Positions 53,928-62,385 of a stretch of 64,000 nt of DNA are shown in pieces. Below the pieces are notes generated by a model. The model was not told the origin of the DNA. It saw nothing but the letters and a program-made list of their open reading frames with translations, and ran no database searches. The position numbers were made by a program, and so were the translations under genes. Source of the stretch: an uncultured Eggerthellaceae bacterium (lineage in GTDB: Bacteria; Actinomycetota; Coriobacteriia; Coriobacteriales; Eggerthellaceae); NCBI GenBank assembly GCA_937892845.1, contig CALBGP010000028.1, forward strand, positions 1 through 64,000. The letters are read 5' to 3'. The first letter of the stretch is position 1, and each line of letters starts with the position of its first letter.

Positions 53928-55493
53928 ATGAAAGATTGGCGAATCGGCATCGACGTCGGCGGCACCAACACCGATGCGGTCGTGCTCGATGAGAATCTGA
54001 ACCTGGTTGCTGCCACGAAGCATCCCACCACCGAAGACGTCATGGGCGGCATCAAGGGCGCCATGGCCACGGTGCTTTCGGCCGAAGGCGTCGACCGTAG
54101 CCGCATCGGCTATGCCATGCTCGGCACCACGCACTGCACCAACGCCATCGTCGAGCGCAAGCGCCTCAACCGCGTAGCCGTGCTGCGTCTCGGTGCGCCT
54201 GCGACGGCGGCCATCAAACCCATGATCGACTGGCCGGCCGATCTGCGCAGCGCCATCAACGACCAGTGGTATCTGGTGGGCGGCGGCCATGAATTCGACG
54301 GCCGCGAGATCGCTCCCCTCGACGAGGCGGAGATTGAGCGTATCGCCAAAGAGATCAAGGGCGAATTCGAGAGCGTTGCCATCACGAGCGTGTTTTCCCC
54401 TGTGGACAACAGCCACGAGACGCGTGCGGCCGAGATTCTGCGTGCTGAGCTCGGGCAGGATTTCCCCATCTCCATTTCCAGCGAAATCGGATCGGTGAGC
54501 CTGCTTGAGCGTGAGAACGCCACCATCCTCAACGCCGCGCTCAACGATGTGGCGAAAACCACGTCGGAAAGCTTCGTCGCCGCTCTCGAGCATGAGGGAA
54601 TCGGCGATGCGGAAATCTACCTCTGCCAAAACGACGGTACGCTCATGAGCGCCGAGTACGCCATGCGCTACCCGATTCTGACCATCGCCTGCGGACCCAC
54701 GAACTCCATCCGCGGTGCAAGCTTTTTGACCGGCCTGCGGGATGCTGTGGTCGTGGATATCGGCGGCACCACCACTGACCTGGGCGTTCTCTCGAAGGGA
54801 TTCCCACGTGAATCCATGCTTGCCGTTGAGATCGGCGGCGTGCGCACGAATTTCCGCATGCCCGACATCATCTCCATCGGCCTTGGCGGCGGCTCCATCG
54901 TGCGCGTGCGCGAAGACGGCTCTGTGACCGTGGGCCCGGATTCGGTCGGCTATCAGGTCACCGAACGTGCGCTGTGCTTCGGTGGCGATACGTTCACGGC
55001 AACTGACCTGGTCGTGGCCAAGGGAGCGGCCCAGGGCGTGGGCGATGCCTCCTTGGTGGCGCATCTGGATCCCGCCGTGGTGGATGCCGGAATCGCCGAG
55101 ATGGAGCGCATGGCGGCCGATTGCATTGATAGGATGAAGACCAGCGCCGGGGACATCGAGGTCATCCTGGTGGGCGGCGGCTCCATCCTGCTTCCCGGCA
55201 GCCTGGAAGGCGTTTCCTGCGTCCATCGTCCGGAGAACTTCGGCGTGGCCAACGCGGTGGGTTCGGCAATCTCCCAGGTGTCCGGTCAGATCGAGCGCGT
55301 GTTCTCCCTCGACAATCTGGGCCGTGCGGAAACGCTTGAAGTTGCCAAGGGCCTGGCTGTCGAGGAGGCCATCAAGGCCGGCGCCGATCCCGAGTCAATC
55401 GAGATCGTCGAGGTTGAGGATGTGCCTCTGGCGTATCTTCCCGGCAATGCAACGCGCGTGCGCGTGAAGGCCGTGGGCAATCTGAAGATCTAG
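53928..55493 (+). CDS. Hydantoinase/oxoprolinase family protein (HyuA-like)
   Basis: 521 aa with the ASKHA-type phosphate loops of the family: GIDVGGTNTDAVVLD at the N-terminus and VVDIGGTTTDLGVLS near 280. These enzymes open hydantoin or 5-oxoproline rings with ATP. It is shorter than full HyuA (about 690 aa), typical of forms encoded with DUF917 proteins. It lies 10 nt after copy 1 and 93 nt before copy 2, so the three likely act on one compound. Start ATG 53928 follows AAGGAG. Confidence 0.87.
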   Translation: MKDWRIGIDVGGTNTDAVVLDENLNLVAATKHPTTEDVMGGIKGAMATVLSAEGVDRSRIGYAMLGTTHCTNAIVERKRLNRVAVLRLGAPATAAIKPMIDWPADLRSAINDQWYLVGGGHEFDGREIAPLDEAEIERIAKEIKGEFESVAITSVFSPVDNSHETRAAEILRAELGQDFPISISSEIGSVSLLERENATILNAALNDVAKTTSESFVAALEHEGIGDAEIYLCQNDGTLMSAEYAMRYPILTIACGPTNSIRGASFLTGLRDAVVVDIGGTTTDLGVLSKGFPRESMLAVEIGGVRTNFRMPDIISIGLGGGSIVRVREDGSVTVGPDSVGYQVTERALCFGGDTFTATDLVVAKGAAQGVGDASLVAHLDPAVVDAGIAEMERMAADCIDRMKTSAGDIEVILVGGGSILLPGSLEGVSCVHRPENFGVANAVGSAISQVSGQIERVFSLDNLGRAETLEVAKGLAVEEAIKAGADPESIEIVEVEDVPLAYLPGNATRVRVKAVGNLKI

Positions 55494-55516
55494 CGGGCTT
55501 CGGCCCGGAGCATGGC

Positions 55517-55541
55517 GGCGCGCTTGGGCAGCGCGCCGTTT
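55517..55541 (+). terminator. Weak terminator-like hairpin between hyuA-like gene and DUF917 copy 2
   Basis: GGCGCGCT (55517-55524) pairs with AGCGCGCC (55530-55537), followed only by GTTT. Termination is probably partial. Confidence 0.45.
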
Positions 55542-55567
55542 ATGCGGTCCGAACACTTTAGTACGAT
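55539..55567 (+). promoter_or_regulatory. Candidate promoter of DUF917 copy 2
   Basis: TTTATG (55539-55544) and TACGAT (55562-55567) are spaced by 17 nt, just after the hairpin. Weak match. Confidence 0.35.
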
Positions 55568-55586
55568 GGAGTAATGGAGTATTTCG

Positions 55587-56672
55587 ATGCGTGAATTGGG
55601 TTTGCAGGAAGTTGAAGATATCGCGGTCGGCGCGGCGGTTATGGCTTCGGGCGGCGGTGGGAATCCCTATGTGGGAATCTTGATCGCGAAACAGATGGTG
55701 GCCGAATACGGTCCCATGAAGCTTCTGACCCTCGACGAGTTGCCCGACGATGCTCGCGTGGCCGTGTCGATGGGTCTCGGCGCGCCTACGGTGCTGGTCG
55801 AAAAGGTTCCTGCCGGCCCTGAGCCCGGCTATGCGCTCGACGCCCTTGAGGCGGAGGTCGGCCATGGGTTCGACGCGCTGCTGCCTTCTGAGGCGGGAGG
55901 ATGGAACTCGCTGCATCCCATGCTTCCGGCAGCGCAACGCGGCATTCCCTTGCTCGATGCCGACGGTATGGGCCGTGCATTCCCCGAGCTGCAGATGGTG
56001 ACCTGGTCCATGTACGGCCAGAATGCATCTCCCATCGGCATTGCTGACGAGCGCGGCAATCGCATGGTGGTACGCGCTGCAACCAACAAAATGGGCGAGG
56101 ATCTGTGCCGCGGCGCCACCGTCATGATGGGCGGCAACATCTCCGTTGCCTGTTACGACATGACCGGTGCCCAGGCGAAGGCCAACAGCGTTGCCGGCAC
56201 CTATACGCTTTGCGAGAACGTGGGCCGCATCCTGCGCGAGTCGCGCAAGACCCGCGCCGACGCCATATCCCAGCTCATCGAATTGCTGGGCGCCGTTGAG
56301 CTGTTCCGCGGCAAGGTCGACGATGTCGAGCGGCGCACCATCGGCGGTTTCGCTCGCGGCCTGGTCCGCATGGGCGGCGTGGATGCGTACAAGGGCTCTA
56401 CGCTGTCGGTCCGCTTCCAAAACGAGTACCTCATCGCAGAAATCGATGGCGAAGTGGTCTGCACGGCTCCCGACCTCATTGCCATGTTCGATCCGGAGAC
56501 CTTCCAGCCCATCACGGGCGAAGCGCTCAAGTACGGATGCCGTGCCGTGGTTCTGGGCATCCCGTGCGCTTTGCAGTGGCGCTCGCCGGAAGGGCTCGCC
56601 ATCGTGGGTCCTGCGGCGTTCGGCTACGACGGCATCGATTACGTGCCCGTTGAAAAGCGTGCAGTACGGTAA
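55587..56672 (+). CDS. DUF917 (S-methyl-thiohydantoin desulfurase-like) protein, copy 2
   Basis: 361 aa paralogue of the protein at 52826; the two align end to end with long shared stretches (N-terminal AVGAAVxASGGGG, LDELPDDA, GAPTVLVEKVP, DADGMGRAFPELQ, RTxGGFARG, CTAPDLIA). They differ enough to be an old duplication, not a recent one. Two copies around a HyuA-like gene suggest a heteromeric enzyme or two related substrates. Confidence 0.82.
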   Translation: MRELGLQEVEDIAVGAAVMASGGGGNPYVGILIAKQMVAEYGPMKLLTLDELPDDARVAVSMGLGAPTVLVEKVPAGPEPGYALDALEAEVGHGFDALLPSEAGGWNSLHPMLPAAQRGIPLLDADGMGRAFPELQMVTWSMYGQNASPIGIADERGNRMVVRAATNKMGEDLCRGATVMMGGNISVACYDMTGAQAKANSVAGTYTLCENVGRILRESRKTRADAISQLIELLGAVELFRGKVDDVERRTIGGFARGLVRMGGVDAYKGSTLSVRFQNEYLIAEIDGEVVCTAPDLIAMFDPETFQPITGEALKYGCRAVVLGIPCALQWRSPEGLAIVGPAAFGYDGIDYVPVEKRAVR

Positions 56673-56803
56673 CGTCTCCGTATCGGTTGAGATTGAATTG
56701 ATATACCCAGATTATCCTAGTTGTCCAAAAGGATGCGCTATGCTTTGATGCGCTCGTGTGATTGTCCGGATGCTCGAAGGGGGCGGTTTCCATCGACACC
56801 AAT

Positions 56804-58075
56804 ATGCATGATGCGGAATCGGCCGCTTCGGCTCCGGATGGCAGGCCTGTCATCTACGTGGTCCATGCGTCGGTGGGGTCCGGCCATCGCAGCGCGGCCA
56901 TAGCGGTCGCCGAAGCGCTTGAGCGCCTCGAGGAGCAGTCTTGGCCCCAGCTTGCCGAAAAAGGTCTCGAGCAGGCCGAAATTCAGGTTCTTGACATCCT
57001 GGATTTCGGCCGTGTGCCCATAGATGGGGATAAGACGGCAACCATGTTCACCGGACCGACCAGGCCATTCTATGATGTGACCTGGCGCTTCATCCTGACG
57101 GGTCGTCTTCTGTGGGGAGGCGGAACCATCTGGTCGCATGTCATGTTCAAGAAATTCACCGACCTGATAGCCGCCAGGCCGCCGGCTGCCGTCGTTGCCA
57201 CGCACATCACGGCGGCGAACTGCGCCGCTGCGGCCAGGATGCTTACGGGTCAGGCGTTTCCCCTCATATGCGTTCCCACGGACTATGAGACGGAAGGCCT
57301 GTGGCCGCATAAGGAGACGGACTTGTTCTGCGTGGCCACCGAATCCATGGCTGAGACGCTGCGTCCGCGCAAGGTCCCCGAAGACAGGATAGCCATCACC
57401 GGCATCCCGGTGCGCGGGGTGGGCGGCACGGAGTACGATATTCCTGAAGTGCGTCGTGAGCTGGGGCTTCCTTTGGATAAGACCGTTGTGCTGATCATGG
57501 CCGGCGCGCATCTGCCGCAGCCCTATGTTGCGTTCCGCGCGGCAATCGACACCATAGTTCCCGAATTCGCCACCATGGAAGGCATGCACTTCGTCTTTCT
57601 GCCCGGCCGCGACGAGGCGTATCGCGACCACTTGCTTGATCTGCAGCGCGAGTACGGCATCTCAAACATGACGGTCATGGGCTATGTGGAACGCATGCAG
57701 GCGCTCATGGCCGCAAGCGACCTAGCCATCTGCAAATCCGGCGGTCTGACGGTGACCGAATGCCTTGACATGCGGCTTCCCATGATTTTGCTGGGACGCT
57801 CTTACGGTCAGGAGAAAGTAAACACCGTGATGCTCACGTCGCTCGGCGCCAGCATGCATGTGACCACGGCTCGCGAATTGCTTGAGACGCTGCGTCACGT
57901 GCATTACAACCCGCGAAGCCTCAAGGGCCTTCTCCTCAACGGCGAGATCTTGCGGCGCCCGTATGCCGCCGACGATATTGCGAAGGCAGCAGTTCGCCTT
58001 GCCGGTACCACGCAGCCGCGCCGGCGTCATCTCTTTGAGTTCTATTGGGGTGGAAAGCCCGCGCACATCCGTTGA
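56804..58075 (+). CDS. Monogalactosyl/processive diacylglycerol glycosyltransferase-like (GT28) protein
   Basis: 423 aa from ATG 56804. The N-terminal MGDG-synthase-type domain (VVHASVGSGHRSAAIAVAEAL) is followed by a GT28/MurG-like UDP-sugar domain (MGYVERMQALMAASDLAICKSGGLTVTECLD). It probably transfers glucose or galactose from a UDP-sugar to diacylglycerol, making membrane glycolipids; galU at 6.8 kb could supply UDP-glucose. The start is uncertain: an AAGGGGG site lies 20 nt upstream of this ATG, and a TTG at 56762 is another option. The A/T-rich stretch 56680-56760 contains several promoter-like boxes. Confidence 0.83.
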   Translation: MHDAESAASAPDGRPVIYVVHASVGSGHRSAAIAVAEALERLEEQSWPQLAEKGLEQAEIQVLDILDFGRVPIDGDKTATMFTGPTRPFYDVTWRFILTGRLLWGGGTIWSHVMFKKFTDLIAARPPAAVVATHITAANCAAAARMLTGQAFPLICVPTDYETEGLWPHKETDLFCVATESMAETLRPRKVPEDRIAITGIPVRGVGGTEYDIPEVRRELGLPLDKTVVLIMAGAHLPQPYVAFRAAIDTIVPEFATMEGMHFVFLPGRDEAYRDHLLDLQREYGISNMTVMGYVERMQALMAASDLAICKSGGLTVTECLDMRLPMILLGRSYGQEKVNTVMLTSLGASMHVTTARELLETLRHVHYNPRSLKGLLLNGEILRRPYAADDIAKAAVRLAGTTQPRRRHLFEFYWGGKPAHIR

Positions 58076-58252
58076 CGATGAGCCGGGCGGGTGCTCGGCC
58101 GGCTTTGATGGCGCTTTGGGACAGGGGTTTTGCGGGTCGTCGCGCAGGCTCGGTCCTTCTCTGGTTTTTGGCAGGCGCAAGGCATTGCGTCAAGGTCTCC
58201 TGCGCTCGTTTCGGGTACTATATGGGGATGCACCCGACAAAAGGAGATGAAC

Positions 58253-59410
58253 ATGCCTGAAACCCCGGGTAATAACGAAAATCCCCAGCAGCCTTATCCT
58301 GCCCAACCCCAAAACCAGCAGACCTATGGCTCGTACGGCGCTCAGCCCCAGGTCCAACAGCCTGCGACGGCGTATACCCAGCAGGCTTACGCCCAGCAAG
58401 GTTACACTCAGCAGCAGGCTTACGCCCAGCAGGCTTACGCCGCCGCACCTCAGGTTCAGCAGGCCTACGCTGTTGCCGCCCAGCCTGTCAAGAAAAGCAA
58501 GTTCCCCTGGATTGCGGCCATGGTGTGCGTGTTCGTGGCCGTGTTCGGGTTCACCATCAGCGCCTTGTCGTGCTCGCATGCCTTCACCAGCTCGCTGGGT
58601 TCGACCGACGGTTCCGAGATTGCGCAGACTTACGGCGACACCGTTGCCGTGATAGATGTTGCAGGCACCATCCAATACGATGGCACCTCCTGCAGCCCTG
58701 AGGGCTTGCGTGCGCTGCTGATCGAAGCGGAGGGCAATCCGGACATCAAGGCCGTGGTCCTGCGCGTGAATTCCGGTGGCGGCGTTGCCACTGCCGGTGA
58801 GGAGATGGCCGATCTGGTGAAGAATTTCTCCAAGCCCATCGTGGTTTCCACGGCGGGGCTCAACGCCTCTGCAGCCTACGAGATCTCCAGCCAGGCCGAC
58901 TATATCTTCGTCAACCGCACCTCTGAGGTCGGTGCCATAGGGACGGTGCTGCAGATCACCGACATGTCCGGTCTCTATGACATGCTGGGCATTCGTTTCG
59001 AAAACATCGCATCGGCGGAATCGAAGGATTCCTCCTATGGAACCCGCCCGCTTACGGATGAAGAGCGCGAGTATTACCAGAAATTGGTCGATGATATCAA
59101 CGAGGCATTCCTGGAAAACGTTGCCGCTGGACGCAATATGGATATGGCGGCCGTGAGCGAACTTGCCACGGGCATGCTCTTCTCCGGCGAACAGGCGGTT
59201 GAAAACGGTCTCGCCGACGAGGTGGGCAACTATGACAGCGCGCTGGATTACGCCGCGACCTTGGGTGGAATCGATGGTGCTTACGAGGTCGTGCCCCTGA
59301 CCTCTACGTTTTCCATGAGCAGCCTGCTTGACCTTCTCGGTTCTTCGGACTCCGATGTGACGGTCCAGGATCTGCTGAATGCGTTTGAGCAGGAAGGAGT
59401 GGTCAAATGA
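58253..59410 (+). CDS. sppA: S49 family signal peptide peptidase (SppA-like) with Gln/Tyr-rich N-terminus
   Basis: 385 aa. The cytoplasmic N-terminus (1-80) is a low-complexity Gln/Tyr/Ala/Pro-rich region with repeated QQAYA units. One transmembrane helix follows (about 83-105), then the outward S49 domain. The catalytic Ser is Ser206 in NASAAY and the catalytic Lys is probably Lys258 in SKDSSYGTRP; the oxyanion region is RVNSGGG. It degrades leftover signal peptides in the membrane. ATG 58253 lies 6 nt after AAGGAG. Confidence 0.88.
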   Translation: MPETPGNNENPQQPYPAQPQNQQTYGSYGAQPQVQQPATAYTQQAYAQQGYTQQQAYAQQAYAAAPQVQQAYAVAAQPVKKSKFPWIAAMVCVFVAVFGFTISALSCSHAFTSSLGSTDGSEIAQTYGDTVAVIDVAGTIQYDGTSCSPEGLRALLIEAEGNPDIKAVVLRVNSGGGVATAGEEMADLVKNFSKPIVVSTAGLNASAAYEISSQADYIFVNRTSEVGAIGTVLQITDMSGLYDMLGIRFENIASAESKDSSYGTRPLTDEEREYYQKLVDDINEAFLENVAAGRNMDMAAVSELATGMLFSGEQAVENGLADEVGNYDSALDYAATLGGIDGAYEVVPLTSTFSMSSLLDLLGSSDSDVTVQDLLNAFEQEGVVK

Positions 59411-61470
59411 CAACGGTCTCCGGTGAAATGGCCGGCGAGAGCAGCACGCCCGCAGAGCGTTTGAACACCGGTGTCGCTTGGCCTGAGCGCGCTGTGGTGA
59501 CCGCTGGCATGCCTTACGGCAACAAGCAGCTGCATTTCGGCCATGTGGCAGGGGTGTTCGTGCCCGCTGATGCCTACGCGCGATTCTTGCGCGATCGCAT
59601 CGGTGAGGAAAACGTGCTCTTCGTTTCAGGTACGGATTGCTACGGGTCGCCCATCCAAGAAGGCTATCGCAAGGCGTGCGAGAACGAGGGGTTCGAAGGC
59701 ACGGTCGACGATTACGTCATGCGCAACCATCTGGCCCAGAAGGCCACGCTTGACGCCTACGACATCTCGCTTTCCATCTATCAGGGTTCTGGCATCGGGC
59801 GAGCGGGCGAAGTGCATCGCATGGTCACCGATGCCGTTTTGCACCGACTCCATGAAAACGGACATCTCAATACGCAGGAGACCCTGCAATTCTACGATGC
59901 GAAGGTGGGCGCGTTCCTCAACGGCCGCCAGGTGCTCGGCCATTGCCCCGTTCAGGGATGCAAGTCCGAAAAGGCCTATGCCGATGAGTGCGAGCTGGGA
60001 CACCAGTTCAATCCGGAGGATCTCATCAAGCCCGTATCCACGTTGTCTGGGGAAGTGCCGGAGATGCGCCCCGTGCGCAACTGGTACTTCGACTTGCCGA
60101 ATTTCCGCCCTCAGCTTTCCGAGCTTGCCGACGTGCTTGCCGCAGATGATGATGTGCGCCCTGTTGTGGTCAAAGGCATGAAGGAATTTCTGGCCGCACC
60201 TGTGATGTACATCAAAAATGAGCTTGAGCCCGAATACCGCGCCATCGCCGATAAGCTGCCCGAGCATACATTCCACGAGGCTGAAAAGGGCAAGCAGTCC
60301 TTCGAGATAGAATTCGCCACCATTGAGGACCGCGACCGGGCGCGCGATGTGCTTTTCGAGGCCGGCGTTCGTTTCCGTACCGGTAAGGCGCTGGTGCCGT
60401 TCCGCATTTCCGGCAATGTCGAATGGGGAGTGCCCGTGCCCGAGATGGAAGGCGTGGAGGGTCTGACCGTGTGGTGCTGGCCTGAGAGCCTGTGGGCACC
60501 CATCAGCTTCTCCGCCACGGCGCTTGAGGCTCGCGGTGAGAGCCTGGAGGCCGTGCGCGATTGGTGGTGTTCGCCCGATGCGCGCGTCTATCAGTTCATC
60601 GGACAGGACAACCTGTACTTCTACGGCGTTGCACAGCCCGCGCTGTGGGTTGGTCTGGAAGAAGGGGATGCCATGCAGGCCAACCCTGAGCCCGGCCAGT
60701 TGCAGCAGACGCATCTGATTGCCAATCATCACATCCTGTTCGGCAAGACGAAAGCCTCTTCGTCGGGCGCTCAGAAGCCGCCTACGGCCGATCAGCTTCT
60801 GGAGCATTACACTGTCGAGCAGTTGCGTGCGCATTGGCTGGCGCTCGGCTTGGCTCAGAAGTCCGTCGGTTTCAAGCCGAAGCCGTTTGATGCCGATCCT
60901 GCGAAGCGCGATGACCCCCGTGTGGCCGACCCCGCGCTCAAGGAAGGGGCGTTGCTCACCAATGTGTTCAACCGTTTGGCGCGTAGCTGCTTCTACGAGG
61001 CGCAGAAGAACTTCGACGGCATGATGCCCATCTGCGAGGTGACGCCTGAGATTGTCGAGCGCTGCCATGAGGTCATGGCCGATTACGATCGCATCATGCA
61101 CAAGGCAGAGCTGCACTCTATCATGAACCTGATGGATGAGTTCATCCGCTACGCGAACAAATGGTGGACCGATGGCATCACTGCGGCCGAGAAGAGCGGC
61201 TCTGCAGAGGAGCGCCGTCAGGTGCTTGCCGATAGCTTCTATCTGCTGCGCGTGTGCGTTCTGCTCATGCATCCCGTTGCGCCTGCGGGCTGTGAGAAGA
61301 TCGGCGAATACCTGCGGTTCGACCATGCCCGTCTGTTCAGCTGGAACGCAGCTTTCGATGGGATGGCCGAGCTTTGCAGTGCCGAGGAGGTTTCCGCCGG
61401 AGGCCATGCCGTGTGTGAGCTTCCGCCTCGCACGGACTTCTTCGAGCGCCATCCCAGCCAGTTCAAGTAA
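59407..61470 (+). CDS. metG: Methionyl-tRNA synthetase-like class I aminoacyl-tRNA synthetase, divergent
   Basis: 687 aa. The HIGH motif reads HFGH (43-46). The zinc-knuckle-like region is CPVQGC...CELGH, close to MetRS. The KMSKS loop appears as KTKASSSG (447-454), so the second Lys is missing. The C-terminal anticodon-binding domain (VFNRLARSCFYEAQKNFDG) is MetRS-like and the dimerisation tail seen in many MetRS is absent. It should charge tRNA-Met, but the altered motifs leave open that this is a paralogue or a specialised lineage form. The start overlaps the sppA stop by 4 nt. Confidence 0.8.
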   Translation: MTTVSGEMAGESSTPAERLNTGVAWPERAVVTAGMPYGNKQLHFGHVAGVFVPADAYARFLRDRIGEENVLFVSGTDCYGSPIQEGYRKACENEGFEGTVDDYVMRNHLAQKATLDAYDISLSIYQGSGIGRAGEVHRMVTDAVLHRLHENGHLNTQETLQFYDAKVGAFLNGRQVLGHCPVQGCKSEKAYADECELGHQFNPEDLIKPVSTLSGEVPEMRPVRNWYFDLPNFRPQLSELADVLAADDDVRPVVVKGMKEFLAAPVMYIKNELEPEYRAIADKLPEHTFHEAEKGKQSFEIEFATIEDRDRARDVLFEAGVRFRTGKALVPFRISGNVEWGVPVPEMEGVEGLTVWCWPESLWAPISFSATALEARGESLEAVRDWWCSPDARVYQFIGQDNLYFYGVAQPALWVGLEEGDAMQANPEPGQLQQTHLIANHHILFGKTKASSSGAQKPPTADQLLEHYTVEQLRAHWLALGLAQKSVGFKPKPFDADPAKRDDPRVADPALKEGALLTNVFNRLARSCFYEAQKNFDGMMPICEVTPEIVERCHEVMADYDRIMHKAELHSIMNLMDEFIRYANKWWTDGITAAEKSGSAEERRQVLADSFYLLRVCVLLMHPVAPAGCEKIGEYLRFDHARLFSWNAAFDGMAELCSAEEVSAGGHAVCELPPRTDFFERHPSQFK

Positions 61471-61475
61471 GACGG

Positions 61476-61534
61476 TTCTCCGCGATCATGCCCGAGAGGT
61501 TCTCCGTAGCCTCAGGGTAGGTCGCGGAGAATTT
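61476..61534 (+). other. Structured RNA element or terminator between metG and rpmE
   Basis: TTCTCCGCGA (61476-61485) pairs with TCGCGGAGAA (61522-61531), enclosing a second partly paired arm (CCCGAGAGG with CCTCAGGG), and is followed by TTT. It could be a branched terminator for metG. Confidence 0.45.
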
Positions 61535-61548
61535 CCACAAATGCACCC

Positions 61549-61577
61549 TTACGGAACACCATTGCGTGTGATACCAT
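61549..61577 (+). promoter_or_regulatory. Candidate promoter of rpmE
   Basis: TTACGG (61549-61554) and TACCAT (61572-61577), 17-nt spacing, leaving a leader of about 50 nt before the rpmE ATG. Confidence 0.45.
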
Positions 61578-61631
61578 TAGCAGGCTGTCTTCGTCTTGGT
61601 CGGAAACCAAGACCGCAAAGGAGAAACCATA

Positions 61632-62042
61632 ATGAAGCAGGGAATCCATCCCAACTACGTCGAGTGCACCGTCAAGTGCACCTGCGGCAACACCTTCACC
61701 ACTCGTTCCACCAAGTCCGAGCTGAAGGTTGACATCTGCAACGAGTGCCATCCGTTCTTCACCGGCACCCAGAAGCTCATCGACACCGGTGGACGCGTCC
61801 AGCGCTTTGCTGACAAGTTCGGTAGCGCTTCTGCTGCTGTTGCCGAGCGTGAGGCTGCCAAGAAGGCCGCCAAGGCTGCCGCTGCTGCTGAGGCTGAGGC
61901 CAAGAAGAAGGCTGAGCGCGAAGCCAAGGCTGCTGAGAAGGCCGCTCGTGCCGCTGAGTACGCCAAGAAGGCTGCCGCTGCTGCCGAGGCTGAGCCCGTC
62001 GCCGAGGCCGCTGAGGCTGTAGCTGAAGAGGCTGCTGAGTAG
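61632..62042 (+). CDS. rpmE: Ribosomal protein bL31 with long Ala/Lys/Glu-rich C-terminal extension
   Basis: 136 aa. Residues 1-68 are a normal zinc-type L31 (CTCGNTFTTRST, DICNECHPFFTG). The remaining about 68 residues are Ala/Lys/Glu-rich and strongly helix-forming, doubling the usual length. The tail may bind rRNA or a partner on the ribosome surface. ATG 61632 follows AAAGGAG. Own promoter and terminator. Confidence 0.93.
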   Translation: MKQGIHPNYVECTVKCTCGNTFTTRSTKSELKVDICNECHPFFTGTQKLIDTGGRVQRFADKFGSASAAVAEREAAKKAAKAAAAAEAEAKKKAEREAKAAEKAARAAEYAKKAAAAAEAEPVAEAAEAVAEEAAE

Positions 62043-62103
62043 TTTTGCGCTGATGCCGCATCGAGTGCCGGGTTTGTCCGGGCGTTCGAGAACGTATCGA
62101 CTG

Positions 62104-62131
62104 GAGAGAGTCCTTCGGGGCTCTCTCTTTT
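62104..62131 (+). terminator. Rho-independent terminator after rpmE
   Basis: GAGAGAGTCC pairs with GGGCTCTCTC around a TTCG tetraloop, followed by TTTT. Confidence 0.88.
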
Positions 62132-62165
62132 GCTATGCCTGGGTGTTGAATGGGCTGCGCGCTAG

Positions 62166-62257
62166 GCGCCTGCGAATCTCGGCTCAGCACCGGCATTGCG
62201 CTATACGCCCGAGTGTCGCGCTTTGCACTTGCGAATCACGTTTTGCGCCTGCGAATC
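62166..62257 (+). repeat. Three degenerate direct repeats of GCGCCTGCGAATC
   Basis: Copies at 62166-62178 and 62245-62257 are identical over 13 nt; 62225-62237 (GCACTTGCGAATC) differs at two positions. They lie in the 343-nt gap between rpmE and the next gene, which otherwise holds the rpmE terminator and nothing else I can name. Confidence 0.5.
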
Positions 62258-62385
62258 GAGGGTGAAATGAATGCTCCTGTCATGTGATGGGGTGGGATTC
62301 GGGACAGGGTCGTGCAATGGTTGCGCTTGCGTTCCGGTAAGAGCGGCCTCGGAAAAAATCAAGGTCCATTTGCTATGGTTGGGCG

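Noticed and set aside
58300..58480. CRISPR-like or satellite repeat
   Set aside because: The periodicity comes from codons of the QQAYA repeat inside the SppA-like gene, not from spaced repeats.
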